32,811 bases of DNA, from NCBI GenBank assembly GCA_011391075.1, contig JAABRF010000018.1, positions 1 to 32,811 on the forward strand, given 5' to 3'. The notes beneath the pieces were generated by a model. It saw only the letters and a program-made list of their open reading frames with translations. It had not been told where the DNA came from and did no database searches. The DNA is from Flavobacteriia bacterium (GTDB lineage: Bacteria; Bacteroidota; Bacteroidia; Flavobacteriales; Flavobacteriaceae). Positions within the stretch are counted from its first letter, which is position 1, and every line of letters starts with the position of its first letter. Both the position numbers and the translations under genes were made by a program. Positions 16,749-26,678 of this stretch are shown piece after piece.

Positions 16749-17615
16749 ATGAGAGTTGTTTTCAATTTTTTTCTACAACTGTTTATTATCATTGCGGTTA
16801 TCATTATTAATTTTTTCTATCCTGATGTTTTACAATGGACGGAGAAAAATTTAATTGTCAAAGCGATATTCAATTTTACCATTTTCACTTTGATTGTCAA
16901 TTTGATTTCAAGGTTGGTTAAATATTACTATTCTAAAAAGTTCAAATTACCAAAAGGAGTTAAAGACAATGTGCATTACGGAATAAGCAACATAACAACT
17001 GTTGTTTTAGGTTTGGCATTTACGTTTAGTGTTTTTGGAGCTTTTGGAATAGAATTAAAAGAAATAATCACTTCTTTGAGTATAGTGGCGGCTGCCTTGG
17101 CTATTATTTTAAAAGACTTTATCAATGATTTTTTGGTAGGATTGTATTTCAGTTTTTCAGAGGACTTTGATATGGGTGACCAAGTTAAAATTGGAGAAAT
17201 TAAAGGTAAAATTGTCGAGATAGGTATTCAACGCATTCGATTTCAAAATGAGGATGACGACATAGTGGTTATTCCCAATTCTAAAATTTATCAAACGGAA
17301 ATCATCAATTATACTAAAAAAGACATTCGATTGACCAATATTGATTTTCAATTGAGCATTAACCTCATCGGCAACATTGAAAATTTAGAAAAAGAATTAA
17401 TCAAAACCCTACAAAGTTTTGATGAATACATTGAACCACAATCGTACAATCTCAAAGTAATTTCCATTAAAAAGGATTATATTGATTTTAAATTTTTATA
17501 TAAAATCAAAAAATTGGATACTGATTTACAGCGAACCATTCGAAAAAAAACAATTAAAGAAGTATTCAATTATATTTCCAAGAGAAACAATCAATTGCAA
17601 AAAGAGAAAGGTTAA
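16749..17615 (+). CDS. MscS-family small-conductance mechanosensitive channel
   Basis: This is an inner-membrane channel of the MscS family, 288 residues from the ATG at 16749. Hydrophobic segments lie at about 4-24, 37-57 and 80-100. They are followed by the pore-lining helix region ITSLSIVAAALAIILKDFINDFLVGLYF. The cytoplasmic beta domain begins FSEDFDMGDQVKIGEIKGKIVEIGIQRIRFQ and includes VVIPNSKIYQTEIINY, a strong family mark. It would open under hypo-osmotic membrane tension. The MscL gene lies 15 kb away in this window, so both release-valve types are present. It is convergent with the peptidase gene, with a bidirectional terminator between them. Confidence 0.93.
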   Translation: MRVVFNFFLQLFIIIAVIIINFFYPDVLQWTEKNLIVKAIFNFTIFTLIVNLISRLVKYYYSKKFKLPKGVKDNVHYGISNITTVVLGLAFTFSVFGAFGIELKEIITSLSIVAAALAIILKDFINDFLVGLYFSFSEDFDMGDQVKIGEIKGKIVEIGIQRIRFQNEDDDIVVIPNSKIYQTEIINYTKKDIRLTNIDFQLSINLIGNIENLEKELIKTLQSFDEYIEPQSYNLKVISIKKDYIDFKFLYKIKKLDTDLQRTIRKKTIKEVFNYISKRNNQLQKEKG

Positions 17616-17640
17616 ATCAAGATTTAGAATATTTATAAAA

Positions 17641-17668
17641 AAAAGAGCCATCATAAAATGGCTCTTTT
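17641..17668. terminator. Bidirectional terminator between MscS and zinc peptidase
   Basis: An 11-bp stem (17641-17651 with 17658-17668, core GAGCCAT/ATGGCTC) with A-run before and T-run after, for the two convergent genes. Confidence 0.9.
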
Positions 17669-17689
17669 TTATTTATTTTTATATTACAC

Positions 17690-18367
17690 TTATCTTCTAT
17701 TCATATAAATCATCACATAATAAAACAAGGTTGCCAATGCTCCTACAGCGGCAACGACGTATGTTCGAGCTGCCCAAGACAAAGAATCTTTGGCACCTGC
17801 CAATTCTTGTGAAGTAACCATATTTTTATTTTCCAACCAAGCCAAAGCTCTGTTGCTGGCATCATATTCAACTGGTAAAGTCACGAATGTGAAAACTACA
17901 GAAACGGCAAAAAACAAAATTCCCAACAGAAGTAAACTTGGAAAAACATTGACTAAAAGGATTCCACCCATGATGGCAAATTGTGCAATTCTACCAGATA
18001 CATTGACGGTAGGAACCATTTTGGAGCGAAATTGCAACCATGAATAAGCCTGAGCATGTTGAACAGCATGACCTACTTCGTGTGCTGCAACAGCCGCAGC
18101 CGCAGCATTTCTTTCCAGATAAACCGCTTCACTCAAGTTGACCGTTTTGTCAACAGGGTTATAATGATCAGTCAATCTTCCCGGAGTTGAGATGACTTTG
18201 ACATCATATATACCATGATCGTAGAGCATTTTTTCTGCAATTTCTTTTCCCGACATGCCATTTTGTAAGTAAATTTTGGAATATTGTTCAAATTTGCTTT
18301 TGAGACGACTTTGAACGATCCAACCTACGAGGGCAATGAGCCCAAAAATAATTAATCCGAATGCCAT
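17690..18367 (-). CDS. Membrane zinc metallopeptidase (YugP-like)
   Basis: This is a zinc metallopeptidase of the YugP-like family, 225 residues. Residues 96-100 are HEVGH, the HExxH metal and catalytic site. A hydrophobic helix at 3-18 anchors the N-terminus, and later hydrophobic segments (about 128-158 and near 200-220) make it a multi-span membrane protein. The first helix is followed by the family-like GMSGKEIAEKMLYDHGI. The ending YYVMIYMNRR is typical. The substrate is unknown. No promoter with a good -7 element was found upstream. It appears to be transcribed alone. Confidence 0.92.
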   Translation of the reverse strand: MAFGLIIFGLIALVGWIVQSRLKSKFEQYSKIYLQNGMSGKEIAEKMLYDHGIYDVKVISTPGRLTDHYNPVDKTVNLSEAVYLERNAAAAAVAAHEVGHAVQHAQAYSWLQFRSKMVPTVNVSGRIAQFAIMGGILLVNVFPSLLLLGILFFAVSVVFTFVTLPVEYDASNRALAWLENKNMVTSQELAGAKDSLSWAARTYVVAAVGALATLFYYVMIYMNRR

Positions 18368-18615
18368 ATTTTTTGAGTTTAAAAATTAAGGTTTAAAAAT
18401 AGTAAAATTTTTAATTTTGAGTATTAAGGTATTAGTGTTTAAATAATTTATCCAAAAATCTCAAAATTTGCTACCTTTACAGCATAAATTATTCCAAATC
18501 ATTATTTCTTCAAATTTTGATTTTGATAAGAAATAGTTTTTGTTTAAATTACACATTTACAGGTTTTTAATTAAGTTAGAATTAATAATTCAGCTTTTTA
18601 ATTTCTACAGACAAA

Positions 18616-19650
18616 ATGTCAAAAATCCCGCATATACTCATCATTTATACCGGTGGAACCATTGGAATGATGAAAGATTATAAAACCAACGTCTTAAGAT
18701 CTTTTGATTTTAAACACATTTACAACAGTATTCCAGAACTCAACCATCTGGATTGTAGTTTGGAAACAATATCTTTTGAACAACCCATTGATTCTAGTAA
18801 TATCAATCCATCCCATTGGGACAGTATTGCTACAACCATTCAATCACATTATCACAAAGCCGATGGTTTTGTAGTATTACACGGTTCTGACACCATGTCA
18901 TACACAGCTTCTGCCATTAGTTTTATGATTGAAAATTTGGATAAGCCTATCATCTTTACCGGATCTCAATTACCTATTGGAGATTTGAGAACAGATGCCA
19001 AGGAGAACATGATAACGGCTATTGAGATAGCTGCAGCTCAAAAAAACGGGAAACCACGCATCGCTGAAGTGTGTATTTACTTTGAGTATAAATTATACCG
19101 AGCCAACCGAACAACCAAAATCAGTGCAGCTCAGTTTCAAGCATTTGATTCTCCCAATTATCCAATACTTGCAGAAAGTGGTGTTGAATTAAAATTTCAT
19201 GAACACACATTATTGCCTTTAAAATCATCTAAAGAGTTGATATTTCGAAAAATACTTCCTCAAAATGTCTTGTTAATCAAATTATTTCCAGGCATTACAG
19301 AAGCAGTTTTACATCATATGTTCCAAATGCCCGAATTAAAAGGTGTAATTTTGGAAACCTATGGTTCTGGTAATGCGCCAACTGAACAATGGTTTTTGGA
19401 AATATTGAGAAATACTCTTAAAAAAGGGATTCCTATCGTGGATATTACCCAATGTTTTGCCGGAAGTGTTGTTTTAGGAAAGTATGAAACGAGTTTGGAA
19501 TTATTGGAAATGGGTTTGATTGATGGCAAAGACATTACAACTGAAGCTGCCGTAACCAAACTCATGTATTTATTCAGTATTCCTGAAATTGGAGGAAGAA
19601 TCAAAGACTTGTTTGAAACCTCATTGAGAGGTGAGATAGGCAATACTTAA
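18616..19650 (+). CDS. Type I (cytoplasmic) L-asparaginase
   Basis: This is a type I asparaginase, 344 residues, that hydrolyses L-asparagine to aspartate and ammonia. The first catalytic motif is YTGGTIGMM (residues 11-19), and the second is HGSDTMSYTAS (89-99). No signal peptide is present, which fits the cytoplasmic type I group. The middle contains FTGSQLPIGDLRTDAKEN and ANRTTKISAAQFQAFDSPN, both family-like. TACCTTTA at 18472-18479 is a near -7 element without a clear -33 partner. The next gene is a PD40-OmpA protein with its own promoter. Confidence 0.95.
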   Translation: MSKIPHILIIYTGGTIGMMKDYKTNVLRSFDFKHIYNSIPELNHLDCSLETISFEQPIDSSNINPSHWDSIATTIQSHYHKADGFVVLHGSDTMSYTASAISFMIENLDKPIIFTGSQLPIGDLRTDAKENMITAIEIAAAQKNGKPRIAEVCIYFEYKLYRANRTTKISAAQFQAFDSPNYPILAESGVELKFHEHTLLPLKSSKELIFRKILPQNVLLIKLFPGITEAVLHHMFQMPELKGVILETYGSGNAPTEQWFLEILRNTLKKGIPIVDITQCFAGSVVLGKYETSLELLEMGLIDGKDITTEAAVTKLMYLFSIPEIGGRIKDLFETSLRGEIGNT

Positions 19651-19690
19651 TTAAATGAGCTATTTTTTTTGGTATATTATTTGTTAAGTT

Positions 19691-19720
19691 TTGAAAAGAT
19701 TTAAAAAATAATTACTTTTA
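19691..19720 (+). promoter_or_regulatory. Promoter of the PD40-OmpA pair
   Basis: TTG (19691-19693), a 19-nt spacer and TACTTTTA (19713-19720) match the Bacteroidota promoter except for the last -7 base. It lies 20 nt before the start codon. Confidence 0.6.
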
Positions 19721-19740
19721 CATATTAAAACCAATCCCTG

Positions 19741-21360
19741 ATGACTAAATACTTCCTTACCCTTTTTTTCATTATTACTTCTAACTCACTATTTGCGCAG
19801 TTAGAAGCCGCGCAATATTCAATCAAAAATTTAATAGTCAACACACCTTATACTGATATGAGTACTTCTTTTTGGGGAAAAGGAAGAGTCATATTTGCAT
19901 CCAGCAAAAATAGTAAAGCGGTAGTTACTAATAAAGTGAATAGTACAGATAAAGAAAAAGCCTTTTTGGAAATTTTCCAAGCTTATATTAATGAAGAAAA
20001 CGAACTGGCTTATCCCAAAAAAGTTTCCATGTCTTTTGACAGTGATTTCAATCAGTCAAATGTGACTTTTTCACCCGATTTGGAATATGTTTATTTCACA
20101 TCCAATAGCCAAGATAAGAATAGAGGAAAAGATCCGACATTGAAATTATACAGAGCCAAGGTTCAGAAAAATGGTGATTGGACTGATTTGGAAGAATTAC
20201 CATTTAATAGTGATAAGTACCATTGTGCTCATCCAACTATTAGTGATGATGGATTAAAGTTATTTTTTGCATCCAACATGCCAGGAGGTTATGGTGATAC
20301 CGATTTATATATGGTGGATATTTTGAGTTCTGGGACATTTGGAAAACCTGAAAATCTTGGAGGTTTTATTAATACCTCAGCCAAAGAAAACTTCCCAGAT
20401 GTCAATAACGGTCTTTTGTATTTTTCATCCAACAGAAAATTTGGACTTGGAGGATTAGATGTTTATATGGTGCCTGTTGGAAATTTATTTATTGAACCAA
20501 TCAATTTGGGTGAGCCTGTTAATAGTAAATACGATGATTTCAGTTTTGTTATAAATGGAGATATGCGGAAAGGTTTTTTTACTTCCGATAGACCTCAGGG
20601 TAAAGGAGGTGATGATATTTATTCATTTGTACAAGAAACTGCAATTAAAAGTTGTTCTCAAATTGTTGAAATTGAAGTATTGGATGCCATTACTGATTTG
20701 GGTGTAGATGAGGTTGAAATTAATATTTTTGACGAAGAAGGTAAATGGTTGAATCGTTTTATGACCGATAATCAAGGGAAGTATAAAGTCAAATTCAATA
20801 AATGTAATAAAAATTACAAATTGGAGGCTAGTAAGAAATTTTACAGTAAAGATTTGGCACAAATTATCTATCAACCAGATAATGAGTTACAAGAAGTTAC
20901 CATGAGAATTGCTAAAGACTTAGAAGAGACAGTTGAAGAACCAATTGTTTATAATGAAGAAATAATTGAAAACTTGCCTGTTTTGGAAATTCCAGATGAC
21001 CAACTCTTCATCGATGTAAAAAGTATTGAGTTTTTGTTGAATAAATTTGATATTGAAAATGAATCTGCTGAAGAATTGGATAAAGTCGTGAAATTTATGA
21101 AAGAGCATCCTACTGTTATAATTGAATTCTCATCCCATACAGATTCTCGAGGACCAGATGAATGGAATATGGAATTGACCAATATGAGAGCCAATGAAGT
21201 GGTAAGTTATATAGTAGGTAAAGGGATTGATTATCGAAGAATATACGGAAAAGGTTATGGAGAAACTTTACCGGTTAATCATTGTGTAAATGGTGTGGAA
21301 TGTACGGAAGTGGAACATTTACAAAACCGTAGAACAGAATTTTTGATTCTTGCCAAATAG
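19741..21360 (+). CDS. PD40-repeat OmpA-family envelope protein 1
   Basis: This is a secreted envelope protein of 539 residues. A signal peptide (1-19, ends LFA before QLEA) is followed by a beta-propeller-like region of PD40 repeats (about 100-300; FSPDLEYVYFTSN, LKLFFASNMPGGYGDTDLYM, LLYFSSNRKFGLGGLDVYM, GFFTSDRPQGKGGDDIYSF). A beta-sandwich CarboxypepD_reg-like domain follows (about 305-390). The C-terminal OmpA domain (about 424-539) carries EFSSHTDSRG and LQNRRTEF, whose Asp and Arg bind peptidoglycan. The architecture resembles PorE of the type IX secretion system without its TPR part. No PorP/SprF neighbour is present. It lies 42 bp before a paralogue. Confidence 0.9.
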   Translation: MTKYFLTLFFIITSNSLFAQLEAAQYSIKNLIVNTPYTDMSTSFWGKGRVIFASSKNSKAVVTNKVNSTDKEKAFLEIFQAYINEENELAYPKKVSMSFDSDFNQSNVTFSPDLEYVYFTSNSQDKNRGKDPTLKLYRAKVQKNGDWTDLEELPFNSDKYHCAHPTISDDGLKLFFASNMPGGYGDTDLYMVDILSSGTFGKPENLGGFINTSAKENFPDVNNGLLYFSSNRKFGLGGLDVYMVPVGNLFIEPINLGEPVNSKYDDFSFVINGDMRKGFFTSDRPQGKGGDDIYSFVQETAIKSCSQIVEIEVLDAITDLGVDEVEINIFDEEGKWLNRFMTDNQGKYKVKFNKCNKNYKLEASKKFYSKDLAQIIYQPDNELQEVTMRIAKDLEETVEEPIVYNEEIIENLPVLEIPDDQLFIDVKSIEFLLNKFDIENESAEELDKVVKFMKEHPTVIIEFSSHTDSRGPDEWNMELTNMRANEVVSYIVGKGIDYRRIYGKGYGETLPVNHCVNGVECTEVEHLQNRRTEFLILAK

Positions 21361-21402
21361 GCAGTTCTATAAAAAATATTTATCTAACTTAAACGACAGA
21401 TT

Positions 21403-23076
21403 ATGAAACCTAGTAGAATAATTACACTTATGTTTTTTTCATTTCTGTTAAATGCTATATGTGCACAGAATGTTTCTGCTAAATACTCTGTTAAAAATAT
21501 TAAAGCCAATACTAAACGTTCAGATTACGGGACTACTTTTTTTGGACCAAACAGAGTTTATTTTGCTTCCAATCACGAAGCTTCACGTTCATTAGGTGGA
21601 AAATTGAATAATTTTGCAGACACTTATGAAGCTCCAAATTACGATTTGTATAAAGGTCTTGTGGCTCAAACAGGTGAAATTGATTATATTGAAAAAGTAA
21701 TCATAGCTGAAGCCTCAAAGTATAATAAATCCAATGCAGCTTTTTCTCCCGACATGCGTTTTGTTTATTTCACACAAAATAATATTGTAGATGGAAAGGC
21801 TAGAAAAGACAACAATGGTAATGTGAATATGAAAATATACAGAGCCAATGTAAGTGTCAATGGTCAATGGTCCAATATTATATCTTTACCTTTCAACAGT
21901 GATGATTATTCTTGCACCCATCCATCTGTAAGTGAGGACAATCGTATTTTGTTTTTTGCATCAGATATGCCTGGATCATATGGGGCTTCAGATATCTATT
22001 GGGTAACTATTGATTTTGATGGAAATTATGGAGAACCTCAAAACTTAGGAGACAATGTAAATACTGGATATCGTGAAAATTTCCCATATGTTGATAAAAA
22101 CATCTTGTACTTCTCCTCTGATCGATCCGACTCTAAAGGCGGATTAGATGTATATTTGGTTAAATTGGATGAGCCTGATAGTAAACCTATGAATCTAGGA
22201 ACTCCAATTAACAGCACTTCAGATGATTTTTGTTTTGTGATAGAACGTCAAAATAAAAGAGGTTACTTTTCTTCCAATAGACCAGGCGGGAAAGGTGATG
22301 ATGATATTTATTATTTTACACAAGACACAGATTTTGTAGAATGTAAACAAACAATTTCGGGAACTATTTTAGATAAAGTAACTCAAAAACCCATACCCGG
22401 TGCCATTGTTACCATGTATTCACATGACAATATCTTGTTGGCAACCTATCCTGTAAAAATCGATGGAACTTACAAGTTTGAATTGGCTTGTCGTGGTAAT
22501 TACAGAGTAGAATCCTATCACTACGACTATGATAAAACCTTTAAAAGTATCAATTTTACACCTCAAATATTTAGTCAGGAAGTAAATTTATTCTTAAATC
22601 CGAAGATTAAAGAGCCAATTGTTATCGTTCCAGAAAAAAAAGTTGTTGTTGAAGAAAAAAAAGAGGAACCTGTCAAAAAGAAAGAAGTAAATATTCCTTC
22701 TTTAATTTCAAATAATAAAGAAATTTTAGATTTGCCTCCTGTTTATTTTGAATTAGATAGTTATTATATTACTAAGGAAGCAGAACAAATTATCGAACAA
22801 GCCATTGCTATTTTAAATCATTATCCTGATATTTCTATTGAATTTGCTTCTCATACCGATTGCAGAGCTAGTGATAGCTACAATTTACTGCTTTCCGATT
22901 TGAGAGCTAAAGAGGTAATTGAATATATGATAGATCAAGGAGTGGCAAAAGAACGACTTATAGGTAGAGGCTATGGTGAGTCTAGGCCTGTCAACGGTTG
23001 TATTGACGGAGTGAAATGTAGTGAGGCTGAACATTTACAAAACCGAAGAGCCGAATTTATCATTATTAAAAAGTAA
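21403..23076 (+). CDS. PD40-repeat OmpA-family envelope protein 2
   Basis: This is a paralogue of the preceding gene, 557 residues. The signal peptide is about residues 1-21 (NAICAQ). PD40 repeats run from about 112 to 310 (FSPDMRFVYFTQN, LFFASDMPGSYGASDIYW, ILYFSSDRSDSKGGLDVYL, GYFSSNRPGGKGDDDIYYF). A CarboxypepD_reg-like domain spans about 313-397 (GTILDKVTQKPIPGAIV). A Lys/Glu-rich linker at about 410-428 is absent in protein 1. The OmpA domain (about 445-557) keeps EFASHTDCRA and LQNRRAEF, so peptidoglycan binding is expected. Both paralogues share two cysteines about 6 residues apart (NHCVNGVEC and NGCIDGVKC), probably a disulfide. The 42-bp spacing suggests one operon. Confidence 0.9.
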   Translation: MKPSRIITLMFFSFLLNAICAQNVSAKYSVKNIKANTKRSDYGTTFFGPNRVYFASNHEASRSLGGKLNNFADTYEAPNYDLYKGLVAQTGEIDYIEKVIIAEASKYNKSNAAFSPDMRFVYFTQNNIVDGKARKDNNGNVNMKIYRANVSVNGQWSNIISLPFNSDDYSCTHPSVSEDNRILFFASDMPGSYGASDIYWVTIDFDGNYGEPQNLGDNVNTGYRENFPYVDKNILYFSSDRSDSKGGLDVYLVKLDEPDSKPMNLGTPINSTSDDFCFVIERQNKRGYFSSNRPGGKGDDDIYYFTQDTDFVECKQTISGTILDKVTQKPIPGAIVTMYSHDNILLATYPVKIDGTYKFELACRGNYRVESYHYDYDKTFKSINFTPQIFSQEVNLFLNPKIKEPIVIVPEKKVVVEEKKEEPVKKKEVNIPSLISNNKEILDLPPVYFELDSYYITKEAEQIIEQAIAILNHYPDISIEFASHTDCRASDSYNLLLSDLRAKEVIEYMIDQGVAKERLIGRGYGESRPVNGCIDGVKCSEAEHLQNRRAEFIIIKK

Positions 23077-23172
23077 TTTCTTTTTCCATTATTTTCTTTT
23101 TAAAAATTGGGTTTTCATAACCTTCATTCTTGAATTTATTATATTTTTGCCCATTAGTTAAAATTAAGGGCA

Positions 23173-26100
23173 ATGAGCAATAAATTTAAGGAATACAAGC
23201 AGTTAAATCTCATCGAATTAGCGGAAAACGTTTTGAGTTTTTGGGAAAAAGAAAATATTTTCCAAAAAAGTATTGATTCACGAAGTGAAGACAATTCTTT
23301 TGTCTTTTTTGAAGGACCACCTTCTGCCAATGGACTTCCTGGAATTCACCACGTTATCGGTCGTACGGTAAAAGATATTTTTGCTCGCTATAAAACGATG
23401 CAAGGCTATCGAGTCAACCGCAAAGCCGGTTGGGATACACATGGATTGCCCGTAGAGTTGGCTGTGGAAAAAGAATTAGGTATAACCAAAGAAGACATTG
23501 GCACTAAAATAAGTATCGACGATTACAACAAAGCTTGTAAAGAGTCTGTGATGCGATATACCGACATTTGGAATGATTTGACCAAACGCATTGGTTATTG
23601 GGTAGATATGGAAGATCCTTATATTACCTACAAATCCAAATACATGGAATCTGTATGGTGGCTTTTGAAACAAATTTATGACAAAGGTTTGATTTATAAA
23701 GGTTACACCATCCAGCCATATTCTCCCAAAGCTGGAACCGGATTGAGTACGCACGAACTCAACCAACCCGGATGTTATAAAGATGTCACCGATACTACCA
23801 TTGTTGCCCAATTTAAGGTATTGGACGCCGATCTTTCCAAATTGCCGTTCAAAGTAGCCACTGATAAAATTAATGGAGACTTTTTCTTCCTAGCATGGAC
23901 GACTACTCCCTGGACTTTACCTTCCAATACCGCATTGACTGTTGGAAAGAAAATCGATTATGTTTTAATTCGTACTTTTAATCAATATACTTTCGAACCC
24001 ATACAGGTTATTTTAGGGAAACCTTTAGTTGCTAAACAATTTGCTAAAAAATTCTTCGAAGTTCAAAATGAAGTAGATTTAAATACATACAAACCCGATG
24101 ATAAACAAATACCCTATATAATCCTAGGGGAATGTAAGGGAGCTGAATTGGTTGGTTTGAAATTTGAACAGCTGATGCCTTACGCATTACCTTACCAAAA
24201 CCCTGAAAATGCGTTCAGAGTTATTGCCGGTGATTTTGTGACTACAGAAGATGGTACAGGTATCGTACATACAGCACCTACTTTTGGTCAAGATGATGCC
24301 AATGTAGCCAAACAAGCCGTGCCTGAAGTGCCACCTATGCTGGTTTTAGATGATAATGCTAATCCGGTTCCCTTGGTTGATTTACAAGGTCGTTTTACCA
24401 AACACGTTGGGCCTTATGCAGGAAGATATGTCAAAAACGAGTATTACAATGACAATGAAATTCCGGATAGGTCAGTCGATGTAGAAATTGCCATTCAACT
24501 CAAAACGGAAAACAGAGCTTTTCATGTTGAAAAACACGTGCACAACTATCCGCATTGTTGGAGAACAGATAAGCCGGTTTTGTACTATCCAATGGATTCT
24601 TGGTTTATCAAAATTTCTGAAGTCAAAGACCGTTTATTTGAATTGAATCAAAAAATCAACTGGATTCCCAAAGCTACCGGAGAAGGACGATTTGGAAATT
24701 GGTTACAAAATGCCAATGATTGGAACCTTTCTCGTTCTCGTTTTTGGGGAATTCCTTTACCTATCTGGAGAACTGAAGACGGAAGTGAGGAGTTGATGAT
24801 AGGTTCGGTTGCTGAATTGATGGGAGAAATCCAAAAAGCGATGGACAAAGGTCTTATGAAAGTCAATCCGTTTGAGGGATTTGAAGTAGGGAATATGAGT
24901 GAATCCAATTATGATTTAGTGGATTTACATAAAAATGTAGTGGATAAAATTGTATTGGTTTCCCCTGCCGGTAAGCCCATGAAACGGGAAAGCGATTTGA
25001 TTGATGTGTGGTTTGATTCGGGAGCGATGCCTGTAGCGCAATGGCATTACCCATTTGAACAACCCCAAAAAGGAAATTCACTTACCGCCGATTTTATTGC
25101 AGAAGGCGTCGATCAAACGCGTGGCTGGTTTTATACTTTACATGCCATTGCCGGTTTGGTATTTGATGATATTTCCTATAAAACGGTACTTTCCAATGGA
25201 TTGGTATTGGATAAAATGGGTAAAAAAATGTCCAAACGTTTGGGAAATGCCATCGATCCATTTAAAACCTTAAATGAATTTGGTCCCGATGCTATTCGTT
25301 GGTATATGATTTCCAATACCAATCCTTGGGACAATTTGAAATTTGATTTGGATGGCGTAGATGAAGTGCGAAGAAAATTTTTTGGCACTTTATACAATAC
25401 TTATTCTTTCTTTGCTTTGTATGCCAATTTGGATCATTTTACCAATACCGAACTCGAAGTGCCATTAGCAGAACGAAGTGAATTGGACAGATGGATACTT
25501 TCAGAATTACACACTTTGATCAAAAATGTGAATGCGTCTTTGGATGGCTATGATGCTACCACTGCTTCGAGAGATATTCAATATTTTGTTAATGAACATT
25601 TGAGCAACTGGTTTGTGAGATTGAGCAGAAGACGTTTTTGGAAAGGTGAATATGGAACGGATAAAATATCGGCATATCAAACCCTTTATACTTGTTTGCT
25701 CACCGTTTCAAGATTGGGAGCGCCTATTGCCCCATTCTTTATGGAACGATTGTTTAAAGACTTAACAGCAGTTCAAGAAACAGATGCCTCACATTCTATA
25801 CATTTGGAGTCATTTCCGGTCTTTAATCCCGATTTTATAGATAAATCGTTGGAAAGCAAAATGGAGAAAGCACAATTGATCGCTTCCATGACTTTATCAT
25901 TACGTCAAGGGCATAAAATCAAGGTGCGCCAACCTTTGCAACGCATCATGATTCCGGTTCGCAATGCAGCAGAACGATTAGAAATTGAAGCGGTTCAGGA
26001 TTTAATCATGGCAGAAGTCAATGTGAAGGAAATCCAATTGTTGGATGACGCATCGGGAGTACTGGTTAAAAACATCAAGCCTAATTTTAAAACATTAGGA

Positions 26101-26601
26101 CCTAGATTTGGTGCTGATATGAAAGAAATCGGATTGAAAGTCGGTCAAATGGATCAAAAGGAAATTGCAGACTTTGAAAGTACAGGTTCCAAAGTTTTGA
26201 CATTGGCTGCCAAAGAAATTACTTTGACCTTGGAAGATGTAGAAATCACAACCAAAGATATCGAGGGTTGGGTAGTGGCACACGAATCGGGAACAACGGT
26301 AGCATTGGATATTCATATTTCAGAAGATTTGAGAAATGAAGGTATCGCACGTGAATTGATCAATAGAATTCAGAATTTGCGAAAGAGCAGTGGATTGGAA
26401 GTAACTGACCGTATTGTGATACATTTTCAAAAACCAACCGATGGAAGTATTACGTTAGAGCTTGCTGTCAGGGAGAATGAGGCCTATATTATGAATGAAA
26501 CCTTGGCAGATCAAATTCAATTTGTATCGCAATTGGAAGGTGGGATAGAAATAGCATTTGAAGAAATCAATACCGAAATGCAAATTTTTAAGAAAAATTA
26601 A
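23173..26601 (+). CDS. ileS: Isoleucyl-tRNA synthetase, IleRS2-like with GxHH motif
   Basis: IleRS charges tRNA-Ile. It is 1142 residues, the long form found in Bacteroidota and eukaryotes. The position of the class I HIGH motif reads GIHH (residues 57-60, after PSANGLP), with Gly and His swapped relative to HxGH. The KMSKR loop is at 685-689, with R where type 1 enzymes have S. The editing domain shows AWTTTPWTLPSNTAL and the anticodon-binding domain FVNEHLSNWFVRLSRRRFW. Both motif variants point to the IleRS2 type, which binds mupirocin weakly, and the GxHH version has been reported to give extreme resistance. A TATTTTTG lies at 23142-23149, 23 nt before the start. Confidence 0.97.
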   Translation: MSNKFKEYKQLNLIELAENVLSFWEKENIFQKSIDSRSEDNSFVFFEGPPSANGLPGIHHVIGRTVKDIFARYKTMQGYRVNRKAGWDTHGLPVELAVEKELGITKEDIGTKISIDDYNKACKESVMRYTDIWNDLTKRIGYWVDMEDPYITYKSKYMESVWWLLKQIYDKGLIYKGYTIQPYSPKAGTGLSTHELNQPGCYKDVTDTTIVAQFKVLDADLSKLPFKVATDKINGDFFFLAWTTTPWTLPSNTALTVGKKIDYVLIRTFNQYTFEPIQVILGKPLVAKQFAKKFFEVQNEVDLNTYKPDDKQIPYIILGECKGAELVGLKFEQLMPYALPYQNPENAFRVIAGDFVTTEDGTGIVHTAPTFGQDDANVAKQAVPEVPPMLVLDDNANPVPLVDLQGRFTKHVGPYAGRYVKNEYYNDNEIPDRSVDVEIAIQLKTENRAFHVEKHVHNYPHCWRTDKPVLYYPMDSWFIKISEVKDRLFELNQKINWIPKATGEGRFGNWLQNANDWNLSRSRFWGIPLPIWRTEDGSEELMIGSVAELMGEIQKAMDKGLMKVNPFEGFEVGNMSESNYDLVDLHKNVVDKIVLVSPAGKPMKRESDLIDVWFDSGAMPVAQWHYPFEQPQKGNSLTADFIAEGVDQTRGWFYTLHAIAGLVFDDISYKTVLSNGLVLDKMGKKMSKRLGNAIDPFKTLNEFGPDAIRWYMISNTNPWDNLKFDLDGVDEVRRKFFGTLYNTYSFFALYANLDHFTNTELEVPLAERSELDRWILSELHTLIKNVNASLDGYDATTASRDIQYFVNEHLSNWFVRLSRRRFWKGEYGTDKISAYQTLYTCLLTVSRLGAPIAPFFMERLFKDLTAVQETDASHSIHLESFPVFNPDFIDKSLESKMEKAQLIASMTLSLRQGHKIKVRQPLQRIMIPVRNAAERLEIEAVQDLIMAEVNVKEIQLLDDASGVLVKNIKPNFKTLGPRFGADMKEIGLKVGQMDQKEIADFESTGSKVLTLAAKEITLTLEDVEITTKDIEGWVVAHESGTTVALDIHISEDLRNEGIARELINRIQNLRKSSGLEVTDRIVIHFQKPTDGSITLELAVRENEAYIMNETLADQIQFVSQLEGGIEIAFEEINTEMQIFKKN

Positions 26602-26678
26602 TTTTCTAAGTTAAATATTATTAGATTTGTATTTCAAATGTCTAACTAAATTCACTTCGAAAGAAGTAAAAAAAAGAA

